From SURF-32 sp964648365 (GTDB lineage Bacteria > Planctomycetota > Phycisphaerae > UBA1845): a DNA stretch of 13,583 nucleotides. The first letter of the stretch is position 1. The number at the start of each line of letters is the position of its first letter. The DNA lies in contig CAZYLK010000172.1 in assembly GCA_964648365.1 (NCBI GenBank), positions 1 to 13,583 of the forward strand, written 5' to 3'. Position numbers and translations under genes: made by a program. Positions 1-6,554 of the stretch are shown in pieces. Under the pieces are notes generated by a model, which saw nothing but the letters and a program-made list of their open reading frames with translations, was not told where the DNA came from and did no database searches.

Positions 1-1073
1 ATGCCGGGGAAGACGTACTCGACCGGGTCTTCCGCGGTGATGATCTTCTTGTCGGGGCGGTTCAGTTCCTGAAGCGCACTGTAGAGCGTCGTCGTCTTGC
101 CGCTACCCGTCGGGCCGGTGACCAGAAAGATCCCGTTCGGGCGGCGGATGATCTTCTGGAACGTCTGGTAGTCGTCCTCCTCGAATCCGAGCGACCCCAG
201 GCCCACCTGGGCCGACTCCGGACGCAGAATACGCAGCACGACGCTCTCGCCGTGGTAGGAGGGCAGCGCCGACACGCGGAAGTCGATCGGACTGCCGCCG
301 ATCAGCATCTTGATGCGGCCGTCCTGGGGCAGCCGCTTTTCGGCGATGTCCAGCCCGGCCATGATCTTCAGACGCGCGGTCACCGCGTTGCGCATGGCCA
401 GCGGGATGTCGTCGCGAATGATGCATACGCCGTCGATGCGATACCGCACCCGGACGCGGTCGCCCATCGGCTCGATGTGAATGTCGCTCGCCCGCGAGTG
501 GACCGCCTCGGCGATCAGCATGTTGAGCAGCTTGATGATGGGCGCATCCTCGTCCTCTTCCGCCGCCTTCTTGGCCGCGTCCAGCTCGCCCGGAGCGTCC
601 TGGTCGATGCTCTTCATCGTCTTGGACAGCTCGTCGTTGTTGGCGTCGACCTTCTTCTCGATGAAGGCGCGGATGCGGGTGAGCGGCGCCAGCGTCGGCA
701 TCACCTCGCAATTGAGACGGAAACGCAGCAGGTCCAGCGTTTCCATGTCCAGCGGGTCGGCGATGATGACCTTCAGCCGGTTGGCGTCCATCTCGACCGG
801 GATCACGTTGTGCTTGGATATGATGCCGGACGGGATGATGGACAGCGATTCCTCGTCGATCGAGGTCTTGGCCAGGTCGATGTACTCCAGGCCGAACTGC
901 GACGCCAGCGCCTTGACCACGTCGTCTTCGCTGCACAGCTCCAGTTCGACCAGGGCCTCGCCGATCCGTTTGCCGTGTTCCTTGGCGTACTGGAGCGCGT
1001 CGGCCAGGGTGTTTGCGTCGATGATGCCCCAGGAGAGGAGAATCTCGCCGATCTTCTTCTTGCGTTTTGCCAT
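1..1073 (-). CDS. GspE/PilB-family assembly ATPase (partial, C-terminus beyond window)
   Basis: Cytoplasmic hexameric ATPase that powers pilin or pseudopilin assembly in type II secretion or type IV pili. The 357 visible residues begin MAKRKKKIGEILLSWGIIDA. Residues ~15-145 look like the MshEN/T2SSE N-terminal domain. The acidic stretch ~158-176 looks like a linker. The ATPase core follows: SDIHIEP (196-202), the arginine-containing RVRVRYRIDGV (206-216), FRVSALPSYHGESVVLRIL (265-283), Walker A GPTGSGKTTT (320-329) and the Asp-box start ITAEDPVEY (345-353). Walker B, His box and any tetra-Cys zinc site lie off the edge. The ATG at 1073-1071 is chosen because the MshEN fold starts directly after it; the upstream AGG is a weak ribosome site. 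GspE and PilB cannot be separated here. The gene is divergent from the lipoprotein gene at 1520. Family call secure, pathway uncertain. Confidence 0.93.
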   Translation of the reverse strand, partial: MAKRKKKIGEILLSWGIIDANTLADALQYAKEHGKRIGEALVELELCSEDDVVKALASQFGLEYIDLAKTSIDEESLSIIPSGIISKHNVIPVEMDANRLKVIIADPLDMETLDLLRFRLNCEVMPTLAPLTRIRAFIEKKVDANNDELSKTMKSIDQDAPGELDAAKKAAEEDEDAPIIKLLNMLIAEAVHSRASDIHIEPMGDRVRVRYRIDGVCIIRDDIPLAMRNAVTARLKIMAGLDIAEKRLPQDGRIKMLIGGSPIDFRVSALPSYHGESVVLRILRPESAQVGLGSLGFEEDDYQTFQKIIRRPNGIFLVTGPTGSGKTTTLYSALQELNRPDKKIITAEDPVEYVFPG

Positions 1074-1519
1074 GAACCGGCCTGCGGAAACAGTGACGAT
1101 CAGGTAAGCGGCGCGACCCCGGTTGGACGAACGTGCCGCGCAATCGGCCCGCCGTGGACCCACGCCGTCCGGGGGCCCCCCGACCCCGACCGCATGTACG
1201 CTGCGGCGGCACGCGGCCGCGGATCGCCGGGCCGAAAAGGGCCGCCCGGCCCGCGGCCGTCGCCGCGAAGCGCAGCCGGAGGGCCGCGAACTCGCATGTC
1301 GCCGCCGATTCTAATGCCCCCCGACCGGCACTTCAACTTCCGCCACGATTTCGGCGACCGCGTCTTGACCGGACCCGCCCCTTGCCGTCCAATGCGGGTT
1401 CCGCCGCGCGGGGGCGCTGCTCCGAAGACGCCCGGCGGTTCGGCGCGGCCGCGCGCCGCGACCGAGGAACCTGGGGGCCGCGCTCCGCCGAGACGCGGGT
1501 CTGTCAGCAGGAGATGTCT
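1074..1519. other. GC-rich divergent spacer without a gene
   Basis: This 446-base spacer separates the divergent assembly ATPase and propeller lipoprotein genes. Open frames crossing it on both strands have arginine/proline/glycine-rich translations typical of noncoding high-GC DNA and are not called. It contains a weak plus-strand promoter candidate (1365-1393) and a perfect 7-bp stem with a 4-base loop (1441-1458, CGGCGCG/GCCG/CGCGCCG) in the presumed leader of the lipoprotein gene. I see no convincing minus-strand promoter for the ATPase. Confidence 0.6.
1365..1393 (+). promoter_or_regulatory. Weak sigma-70-like promoter candidate for the lipoprotein gene
   Basis: TTGACC (5 of 6 to TTGACA), 17-base spacer, then TCCAAT (4 of 6 to TATAAT but lacking the important second-position A). 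A start near 1400 would give a leader of ~120 bases containing the 1441-1458 stem-loop. Only the spacing and the -35 box support it. Confidence 0.25.
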
Positions 1520-2785
1520 ATGCGAAGTGCGAAGGCCGTCCTGGCAAGTCTGTCCCTCACCGTGTTCGTGGCCGGTTGCTCCGCTCCTTCGCGAACGCCG
1601 AGACTGGTCAGCGCAAGCCAGCTTCACTCGGCCGGATACTTCAAATACTGGGATGCCGAGCTTCCGCTGACCGAAGACGATACCGTCCTCAGCGCCACGC
1701 TCCTGGACGACAACCTCTACGTCATCAGCCGCATGGGCGACGTCTACTGCATCAGCGGCGAACAGGGGTTGCTCCGCTGGACGCGCACGCTCAGCCAGGA
1801 GACGTACACGATCCACCCGCCGCGCCACCAGCGCAACGCCGCCGGCGACGGACCGGCCGTCTTCGTCACAACGTCCCGCACCTATCTGCTCGACCGCTAT
1901 TCCGGCGAGGAAGTCTTTTCCTTCACGCCGGAGTTCTCGCCCGGCGGGCCGGCCCTGGCCGACGGAACCAAGCTCTACATGGGCGGCTCCAACGGCCGCT
2001 TCTACTCGATCTTCTGGGATCATCACTTCGACACCGGACCCATCCAGAACTGGGAAGTCCACACCGGCTCTCCGGTGACTGCCGCACCGGTGCTGCACGG
2101 CCGGGACCAGCTTATCTTCGCCACGCAGGGAGGCTCCGTCGTCAGTTGCGGCGCGTTGCGGAAGACGGGCCAATGGGTCGCGCGGACCGAATCGGCCGTG
2201 GTCGCCGACCCCCAGGTGGACGACACCGGCGTCTACGTCGCCTCCACCGATCGATCCCTGTACCGGTTTGATCTGCAAACCGGCGCGGAGCGCTGGCGGT
2301 ATCGCTTCCCCGGACCGCTGACCGACGCGCCCGTGCTCGCCCGTTTCACCTGCTACCAGTACTGCCCCAGAACCGGCCTGACGGCCATCGACGTGGATTC
2401 CGGGCAGGAAAAGTGGGTCCGCCGCGACGGCGTCGGCTTCGTCGCCGCCGCGCCCGGCCAGACGGCCATCCAAACCCGCTCGGGGATTATCGACATCGTG
2501 GACGCGCAGACCGGCGAGACCCTTCACTGGTTCGATCAGCGCGGCCATGAGATCGCAGTCCGCAATACGCGCGACGACCGGATCATCCTCGTTTCACCCG
2601 ACGGCCACATCGTCTGCGCCCGCGCCGAGACGACGCCCTACCTGAAGATTCAGCAGGTGCGCTCCGCCGAGCGGACGCTGACGCAGTCGCCGAGTTCCCT
2701 CGATGGAACCGCCGACCCGCTGCCCGCCGGCTCCCGCTCGGCGCCGCAGATCGACTACCTCCGCAGCGAACGCGATCGCGGCTGA
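1520..2785 (+). CDS. PQQ-like beta-propeller lipoprotein
   Basis: Predicted exported lipoprotein of 421 residues. The ATG at 1520 is preferred over the in-frame ATG at 1514, because AGGAG (1509-1513) then sits 6 bases upstream. The signal peptide reads MRSAK, hydrophobic AVLASLSLTVF, then lipobox VAGC with the lipid-bearing Cys at residue 20. The mature part has repeated beta-propeller blade motifs of the PQQ/PilB-lipoprotein/BamB type: VYCISGEQGLLRW (75-87), TYLLDRYSGEEVFSF (121-135), SLYRFDLQTGAERWRY (246-261), GLTAIDVDSGQEKWV (286-300) and IIDIVDAQTGETLHWF (323-338). These suggest 6-8 blades. The last ~35 residues are polar and probably disordered. Such propellers are usually protein-binding scaffolds. 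No alcohol dehydrogenase motifs are seen, so an enzymatic role is not claimed. A BamB-like or secretion-associated role is possible but unproven. Confidence 0.88.
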   Translation: MRSAKAVLASLSLTVFVAGCSAPSRTPRLVSASQLHSAGYFKYWDAELPLTEDDTVLSATLLDDNLYVISRMGDVYCISGEQGLLRWTRTLSQETYTIHPPRHQRNAAGDGPAVFVTTSRTYLLDRYSGEEVFSFTPEFSPGGPALADGTKLYMGGSNGRFYSIFWDHHFDTGPIQNWEVHTGSPVTAAPVLHGRDQLIFATQGGSVVSCGALRKTGQWVARTESAVVADPQVDDTGVYVASTDRSLYRFDLQTGAERWRYRFPGPLTDAPVLARFTCYQYCPRTGLTAIDVDSGQEKWVRRDGVGFVAAAPGQTAIQTRSGIIDIVDAQTGETLHWFDQRGHEIAVRNTRDDRIILVSPDGHIVCARAETTPYLKIQQVRSAERTLTQSPSSLDGTADPLPAGSRSAPQIDYLRSERDRG

Positions 2786-2801
2786 CGCTGCCCGCCGCGG
2801 T

Positions 2802-2821
2802 CCCGGCGCACGCCCGCCGGG
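2802..2821. terminator. Stem-loop between convergent genes, possible bidirectional terminator
   Basis: Perfect 7-bp stem CCCGGCG/CGCCGGG with a 6-base loop, 16 bases after the lipoprotein stop and 45 bases after the convergent CPBP gene's stop. There is no T-tract on either strand, so intrinsic termination is only suggested by position. A second, looser stem (CTGCGC/GCGCAG) lies around 2835-2858. Confidence 0.4.
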
Positions 2822-2866
2822 CAGGACGCGGCGGCTGCGCCAGAATCGCGCTGCGCAGTTCAGCGA

Positions 2867-3712
2867 TCACACCCCCGCGCCGTCGAACACCGTCCGCGCA
2901 TACAGCATCGCCTTCGGAATCAGATTCAGCGCCCAGTGCGCCACCACCGCCGGCCAGATCGAGCGTGACCGCAGCGTGACGTACGCGATCGCCACGCCGC
3001 CGGGCAGCGACGTCGCCAGTTCGGCCAGATCCTTGCCGAAGTGGACCGCGAAGAAGAGTACGCCCGACGCCGAGATGGCCCACAACGCGCGGCCGTTCAG
3101 CCCGAACCACCCGAGAACGCGCGATCCGCCTTCCCGCGGCGGCTGCGCCAACCCGAGCCGTCGAAAGGCGCGTGTCGTGACGCTCGCGCCGCCGGTCAAC
3201 ACCGGTGGACGCGCCCGATGCAGCGACAGGCCCGGCAGAAACACCGTCACGAACAGACCGCAGATCAGCGCGTGTTCCGGGATGATCCCCGCCAATGTGA
3301 CCCACATCTCGTACGAAACGTGATGCGTGGGTTCTCCCGGATCGGCGTGGATCAGCCACCAGCCGAACGGGATCGAGATAATCACGCTGATCCACGCCAG
3401 GCGCCACCCGAGACGGTTCGGCCAGCCCAGTCCGAAGTCCTGGGGGCTGCGCCCGACGCACGCCATGACGACGCACGGTACGACAATCGCCTGCACGATC
3501 GTCAACCGCAGCCAGTCGATCGGCGAATCCCGCCAGATCGACCATAGCTCGCGACGCACCGCACGTCCCCAGACGGAAAACGGCGCCGGCAGCCGCTCCC
3601 ACAGACTGGACCAGAAGAGCGTGCAGTAGGCCGCCGCCAGCCCGAAACCAGCGAGGTGACACAGCAATGTGTGAACCGAACGGCGCCTTGCGATCTCATC
3701 GGGTGCGCTCAC
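2867..3712 (-). CDS. CPBP-family intramembrane metalloprotease with altered motif 1
   Basis: Multi-pass membrane protein of 281 residues resembling CAAX protease/bacteriocin-processing (Rce1/CPBP, Abi) enzymes. Hydrophobic segments lie around 13-34, 68-86, 103-121, 137-160, 209-224 and 237-267. Motif 2 is FFAVH (F220, H224) and motif 3 is HWALN (H259, N263), both canonical. Motif 1, normally EExxxR, reads PEHALICG (145-152): the first Glu (E146) is kept, but the second Glu is His147 and the Arg is Cys151. The catalytic Glu/His/His/Asn set known from Rce1 is therefore formally present, but activity is uncertain. A longer-than-usual polar insert (161-200) separates motifs 1 and 2. Translation starts at GTG 3712-3710, overlapping the transporter's TGA as GTGA, so the two genes are probably translationally coupled. 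Substrate unknown. Confidence 0.82.
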   Translation of the reverse strand: MSAPDEIARRRSVHTLLCHLAGFGLAAAYCTLFWSSLWERLPAPFSVWGRAVRRELWSIWRDSPIDWLRLTIVQAIVVPCVVMACVGRSPQDFGLGWPNRLGWRLAWISVIISIPFGWWLIHADPGEPTHHVSYEMWVTLAGIIPEHALICGLFVTVFLPGLSLHRARPPVLTGGASVTTRAFRRLGLAQPPREGGSRVLGWFGLNGRALWAISASGVLFFAVHFGKDLAELATSLPGGVAIAYVTLRSRSIWPAVVAHWALNLIPKAMLYARTVFDGAGV

Positions 3713-4971
3713 GACCGACCGCCCAGCTTTCTGGCCGCTTCCTCCCAGCCGAAATAGGCGAAAAACACGAGCGTGCCGACCAGCAACGCATTGACCAGCC
3801 AGCCGCTGCGAAACCGACGCCCCACCCAGTCGCTGCGCCCGTTCATGATCAGCAGCGTCAGTGCCAGCAGCGGCATGAACATCGCCCCGAGCACGGCGTA
3901 GGTCTTCTGCACCCACTCCAGCCGGACCCACAGCAGCGGCACCGCGCCGAGCGTCATCAGGGCGAGGTAGAGTCGGTAAGGACGTGTCGCCGACAAGTCG
4001 CGCGGCGGCGCCGCGCCACGGTTCGAGCGATTGAGGTAGACGAAGTCGGCGAAGATGCAGGGCACGCTTTGCCAGACGCCCAGCAGGCTTGAAAACACGG
4101 CCCCCCAGAAACCGACGAGGAAGACCCACTTGCCCCCCGGACCCGCCGCCGCCGCCACCTGCTCCGCCAGTTCCGTCGCCGAGGTCGATTCACCGCTGAG
4201 CGCCGTTCGAGAGCCGATGATGATCATGGCCGCACCGAACAGCGACGTCATCGCGTAGCCGACCGTCAGGTCTGTACGGCAGTCACGCAGTCCCGATTCG
4301 CCCGTCCGTTGCCGCTGCTGAATCCAGTAGCCATAGGAGAGCAGCGTCAGCGTGCCGCCCACGCCGCCGAGCACGGCGATCACCCACGCGCGGCCCTCCG
4401 AGGGAAAGGCCGTCTGCGGCGAAAGGAGCGGCGCCGCCAGTCCGCGCCCCACCGCCGCCCAGTCGGGCTGGATCAGCACGGCCGTGGCCAGCACGGCGAC
4501 GAACATCACCGCGATGCATACGGACATGATGCGCTCGAACCAGGCAAAGCCGCCGCGGCGCACGAGGACGTACCCGGCGACGGCGTGAATCACGCCCCAG
4601 ACGATCTTCGAGTGTCGCGGGTCTTCCGTGAGCTGAATCAAGCCGGTCCCACCCACGCCGCAGGCGCTGACCAGCGCGCCGCCCACGGACACCGTCCATA
4701 GCAGCAGGTAGGCAAGAAACGCCCACCGAATCCAGGCGCCGAGCCGCTGGGCCCAGCCCTCCAGAAGCGTCGTCCCCGTGGCCATCTGCCACCGGGCGAG
4801 GCCCTCGTTGAGCACCCACTTGAGCACCCCGCCAAGCACCGCCGCCCAGATGACGGCGACGCCCAGCCGCGCCCCGGCCAGGCCGGCCGTCAGCAGATCG
4901 CCCGCGCCGACGCCGGTCGCCGCGATGAGGATTCCCGGCGCCAGCCGCCGATACCAGCCTCGCGCCGACAT
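3709..4971 (-). CDS. NRAMP-related (LeuT-fold) membrane transporter
   Basis: Integral membrane protein of 420 residues with roughly 11 hydrophobic segments, starting MSARGWYRRLAPGILIAATG. The TM1-like segment (12-33) reads AATGVGAGDLLTAGLAG. The layout matches the NRAMP-like branch often annotated as divalent-metal transporters, but the classical NRAMP TM1 signature DPxGN is replaced by GAGD (22-25). The TM6-like segment (195-217, GGVGGTLTLLSYGYWIQ) lacks the metal-binding MPH motif. Metal specificity therefore cannot be assigned. The ATG at 4971 is preferred because GGAG lies 6 bases upstream and a -10-like TATGAT sits at 5004-4999. An in-frame ATG at 4992 would add 7 residues (MERPERD) but has no ribosome site. 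It overlaps the CPBP protease by 4 bases and is first in that two-gene unit, divergent from the sigma factor. Confidence 0.85.
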   Translation of the reverse strand: MSARGWYRRLAPGILIAATGVGAGDLLTAGLAGARLGVAVIWAAVLGGVLKWVLNEGLARWQMATGTTLLEGWAQRLGAWIRWAFLAYLLLWTVSVGGALVSACGVGGTGLIQLTEDPRHSKIVWGVIHAVAGYVLVRRGGFAWFERIMSVCIAVMFVAVLATAVLIQPDWAAVGRGLAAPLLSPQTAFPSEGRAWVIAVLGGVGGTLTLLSYGYWIQQRQRTGESGLRDCRTDLTVGYAMTSLFGAAMIIIGSRTALSGESTSATELAEQVAAAAGPGGKWVFLVGFWGAVFSSLLGVWQSVPCIFADFVYLNRSNRGAAPPRDLSATRPYRLYLALMTLGAVPLLWVRLEWVQKTYAVLGAMFMPLLALTLLIMNGRSDWVGRRFRSGWLVNALLVGTLVFFAYFGWEEAARKLGGRS

Positions 4972-4998
4972 GTCACGCTCCGGCCGCTCCATGCCGCC

Positions 4999-5004
4999 AT
5001 CATA
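4999..5004 (-). promoter_or_regulatory. -10-like element for the transporter/protease unit
   Basis: TATGAT on the minus strand matches TATAAT at 5 of 6 positions. No good -35 is seen 16-18 bases further up. A transcript starting near 4992 would leave ~20 bases before the ATG at 4971 and would exclude a start at 4992. Confidence 0.3.
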
Positions 5005-5142
5005 CGCGATCCTGAGGCGAAGTCCCTGGTCGCGTCCGCCGCTCATGTGGCCCGCGCAACCTCCGCGCGATGGCACTGGTCCGGGAATTGCCGCTCAGGA
5101 ACATGGAAGCGCCGACCCGGCCCGACGGCAACCCGGTCGCGA

Positions 5143-5175
5143 CGCACTGGTAGTGCGATCGCCCCACGCAGTGGG
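5143..5175. repeat. Two adjacent short inverted repeats, possible operators
   Basis: First: CGCACT/GGT/AGTGCG (5143-5157), a perfect 6-bp stem with a 3-base centre. Second: CCCAC/GCA/GTGGG (5163-5175), a perfect 5-bp stem with a 3-base centre. The centres are ~19 bases apart, close to two helical turns, and the region sits between divergent genes. No T-tract follows on the plus strand, so terminator use is unlikely. Operator function is inference. Confidence 0.35.
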
Positions 5176-5371
5176 TAAAAATAACCACGCATCGACCGGC
5201 GGGCCGCCGCGCGCTGACCATTTCTTACGCGAACCGACGCACAGACGGAGAACCGCGCAACCTGCTGGAGCGTATCACCTTGTGTGCAGTGGCACAAAGG
5301 TCCGCCGGGTCGCCGCCGAGCGCCGCGGACGAATAGCTGCATGGGTTTGGCGAATCCGTTCGTTGAACTGC

Positions 5372-5399
5372 TTGATACAGGACGTTGTCGGCATAGAAT
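5372..5399 (+). promoter_or_regulatory. Sigma-70-type promoter of the sigma-factor gene
   Basis: TTGATA (5 of 6 to consensus), 16-base spacer, TAGAAT (5 of 6). The predicted start is near 5406, giving a leader of ~98 bases before the ATG at 5504. It is among the best promoter matches in the window and lies in a locally less GC-rich stretch. Confidence 0.6.
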
Positions 5400-5406
5400 G
5401 GATACA

Positions 5407-5421
5407 GCACCAATTCGGTGC
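5407..5421 (+). other. Stem-loop at predicted mRNA 5' end
   Basis: GCACC/AATTC/GGTGC, a perfect 5-bp stem with a 5-base loop starting 1-2 bases after the predicted transcription start. A 5'-terminal hairpin can protect mRNA from 5'-end-dependent decay. That role is inferred from position only. Confidence 0.35.
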
Positions 5422-5430
5422 GGATTTAGC

Positions 5431-5480
5431 CGCGTGGAACGCCGGCGGGTACAGACGCGTGGAACGCTGGTGGGTAGAGA
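5431..5480 (+). repeat. Two-copy 25-bp tandem direct repeat in the sigma-factor leader
   Basis: Copy 1 spans 5431-5455 and copy 2 spans 5456-5480. The cores read CGCGTGGAACGCCGGCGGGT and CGCGTGGAACGCTGGTGGGT. The full 25-base units differ at 3 positions. The copies lie between the predicted transcription start and the ribosome site (AGGAAGGA, 5487-5494). The 25-base period does not preserve a reading frame, which fits a DNA or RNA binding element rather than coding sequence. Confidence 0.75.
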
Positions 5481-5503
5481 AGAGAGAGGAAGGACGTGTG
5501 GTT

Positions 5504-6289
5504 ATGATCCCCGTTTCTTCAAGAATGAAGCCTGATCCTGAGTTTTCGCCGTGGTATTCGCCCCATCATCGGCTCCGTTCGGACGCCGCGGGGGACGAGG
5601 CAGCCCAGATCGCCGACTGGATCATCGCGGGCGCACCGGGCGAGAAGCCGGACGAGACCGTTCTCTTCCGGGCGATGCATACATGCGCCTATCGCGGTGG
5701 CGGAAACCGCCGCGCGAATCCCGACTCGCCGAGACAGCGGGCCGTCTGGGCGCGCCGCTGGATGATCATTCGCGAGTACGTCGTCGAGCAAAACCTCGGC
5801 CTGGTCTACACCATGATGCGGCGCTACCGCTTCCGCGACCTGGATCACGACGAGATGCTCAGCGAGGGCCTGTTCGCCCTGGCCCGTTCCGTCGAGCGGT
5901 TCGATCCGTGGCGCGGCTACCGCTTCAGCACCTACGTATGCAACGCGATCGCCCGGGCCTGGGCTCGCCGCGGCGAGAAGGAAACGCGCTATCGCAAGCT
6001 GCTGCCGGTCACCCATACGGACGCCGTCGAGCGCCCGGACCGGGACGACGACGGAACGGAGCTGTTTGCGGAGCGACTCCGCCGCGTTCTCGACGAGAAC
6101 TCGGCTGAGCTGAACCAGCGCGAGACCAAGGTACTGGCCGATCGCTTCCCCGTGGACGATCGCCCGCGGCGGACGCTCCAGCAGGTGGCCCGATCGATGG
6201 GTTTGAGCAAGGAGCGCGTCCGGCAGATCCAGAACAACGCGTTGCGAAAGCTGCGCACCGTTCTGGATGGAGACCCGGTGCTGCAATAA
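5504..6289 (+). CDS. RNA polymerase sigma factor, sigma-70 family (regions 2 and 4)
   Basis: Protein of 261 residues that directs RNA polymerase to a promoter class. Region 2 spans ~93-165: QNLGLVYTMMRRYRFRDL, HDEMLSEGLFALARSVERFD, then GYRFSTYVCNAIARAWAR, matching regions 2.1-2.4 of primary-type factors. Region 4 spans ~203-254: LNQRETKVLADRF, then the helix-turn-helix TLQQVARSMGLSKERVRQIQ (224-243) and NNALRKLR. Region 3 is essentially absent, replaced by a short acidic linker (~170-190). An N-terminal extension of ~90 residues (1-92) has no recognised domain. The ATG at 5504 follows AGGA by 9 bases; an in-frame ATG at 5525 is possible. It has its own promoter and terminator, so it is probably monocistronic. 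Larger than typical ECF factors and closer to a group 3/4 alternative factor. Regulon unknown; no anti-sigma gene is adjacent. Confidence 0.92.
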   Translation: MIPVSSRMKPDPEFSPWYSPHHRLRSDAAGDEAAQIADWIIAGAPGEKPDETVLFRAMHTCAYRGGGNRRANPDSPRQRAVWARRWMIIREYVVEQNLGLVYTMMRRYRFRDLDHDEMLSEGLFALARSVERFDPWRGYRFSTYVCNAIARAWARRGEKETRYRKLLPVTHTDAVERPDRDDDGTELFAERLRRVLDENSAELNQRETKVLADRFPVDDRPRRTLQQVARSMGLSKERVRQIQNNALRKLRTVLDGDPVLQ

Positions 6290-6356
6290 CGCGGCGCCCG
6301 TCGGCCGCGGCATCACAGCAGTCTCGACCGGGCTGTCGCCAAACCGGCCCGATACC

Positions 6357-6386
6357 AGCGGCGTGCATGTCACGCCGCTCTTTCTT
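6357..6386 (+). terminator. Rho-independent terminator of the sigma-factor gene
   Basis: Perfect 9-bp stem AGCGGCGTG/CACGCCGCT with 5-base loop CATGT (6357-6379), followed by CTTTCTT. It lies 67 bases after the sigma-factor stop and is the strongest intrinsic terminator in the window. Confidence 0.8.
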
Positions 6387-6503
6387 GCGCCAAGCCTCAA
6401 CCGGCGCGGAAGGATGTGCTTATCGACCGCGCCGCTTTGACACGCACACACGTCGCGTTCCGTCCGGCGATCCACGTCTGGCGGAACGGAGACGAAAACG
6501 ACG

Positions 6504-6554
6504 ATGAAGACGCCGGTGCGAGGCGTGGCCGCCGCACCGTGGAGTCGCTCGTGA
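6504..6554 (+). CDS. Possible 16-codon leader ORF coupled to the methyltransferase start
   Basis: The ATG at 6504 opens 16 codons (MKTPVRGVAAAPWSRS) ending in a TGA at 6552-6554 that overlaps the preferred GTG start of the methyltransferase (GTGA). A GGAG lies 12 bases upstream, which is too far for a strong site. Such an arrangement could give translational coupling, but a chance short frame is equally likely. Confidence 0.15.
   Translation: MKTPVRGVAAAPWSRS

Larger units (their letters stand above)
4972..5503. other. Divergent regulatory spacer between transporter and sigma-factor genes
   Basis: This 532-base region holds no credible gene. Its plus-strand reading frame is continuous with the sigma factor but contains a good promoter, so it is treated as noncoding. 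It contains tandem short stem-loops (5143-5175), a 5-bp stem with AGTG loop (5281-5294, TGTGC/GCACA), the sigma-factor promoter (5372-5399), a hairpin at the predicted transcript 5' end (5407-5421) and a 25-bp tandem repeat (5431-5480). A minus-strand -10-like box for the transporter lies at 4999-5004. The region around 5176-5184 is unusually A-rich for this window. Confidence 0.65.

Noticed and set aside
1133..1519. Upstream extension of the lipoprotein reading frame
   Set aside because: The extension is Arg/Pro/Ala-rich; the lipoprotein signal peptide and AGGAG ribosome site place the start at 1520.
252..1670. Long plus-strand open frame opposite the assembly ATPase and running into the lipoprotein leader
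   Set aside because: It is antisense to a clear GspE/PilB reading frame, its translation is Arg/Asp/Val-biased with no domain, and it is explained by high GC.
4778..5503. Upstream extension of the sigma-factor frame
   Set aside because: It overlaps the divergent transporter gene and contains the promoter and the tandem repeat; the ribosome site supports 5504.
6437..6442. Perfect TTGACA box upstream of the methyltransferase
   Set aside because: No TATAAT-like sequence is found 16-18 bases downstream, so it is not called a promoter.
6416..6550. Longer methyltransferase from GTG 6416
   Set aside because: The extra 45 residues are charged low-complexity sequence, the ribosome site spacing is only 2 bases, and GTG 6551 has GGAG at 6 bases. 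Not fully excluded.
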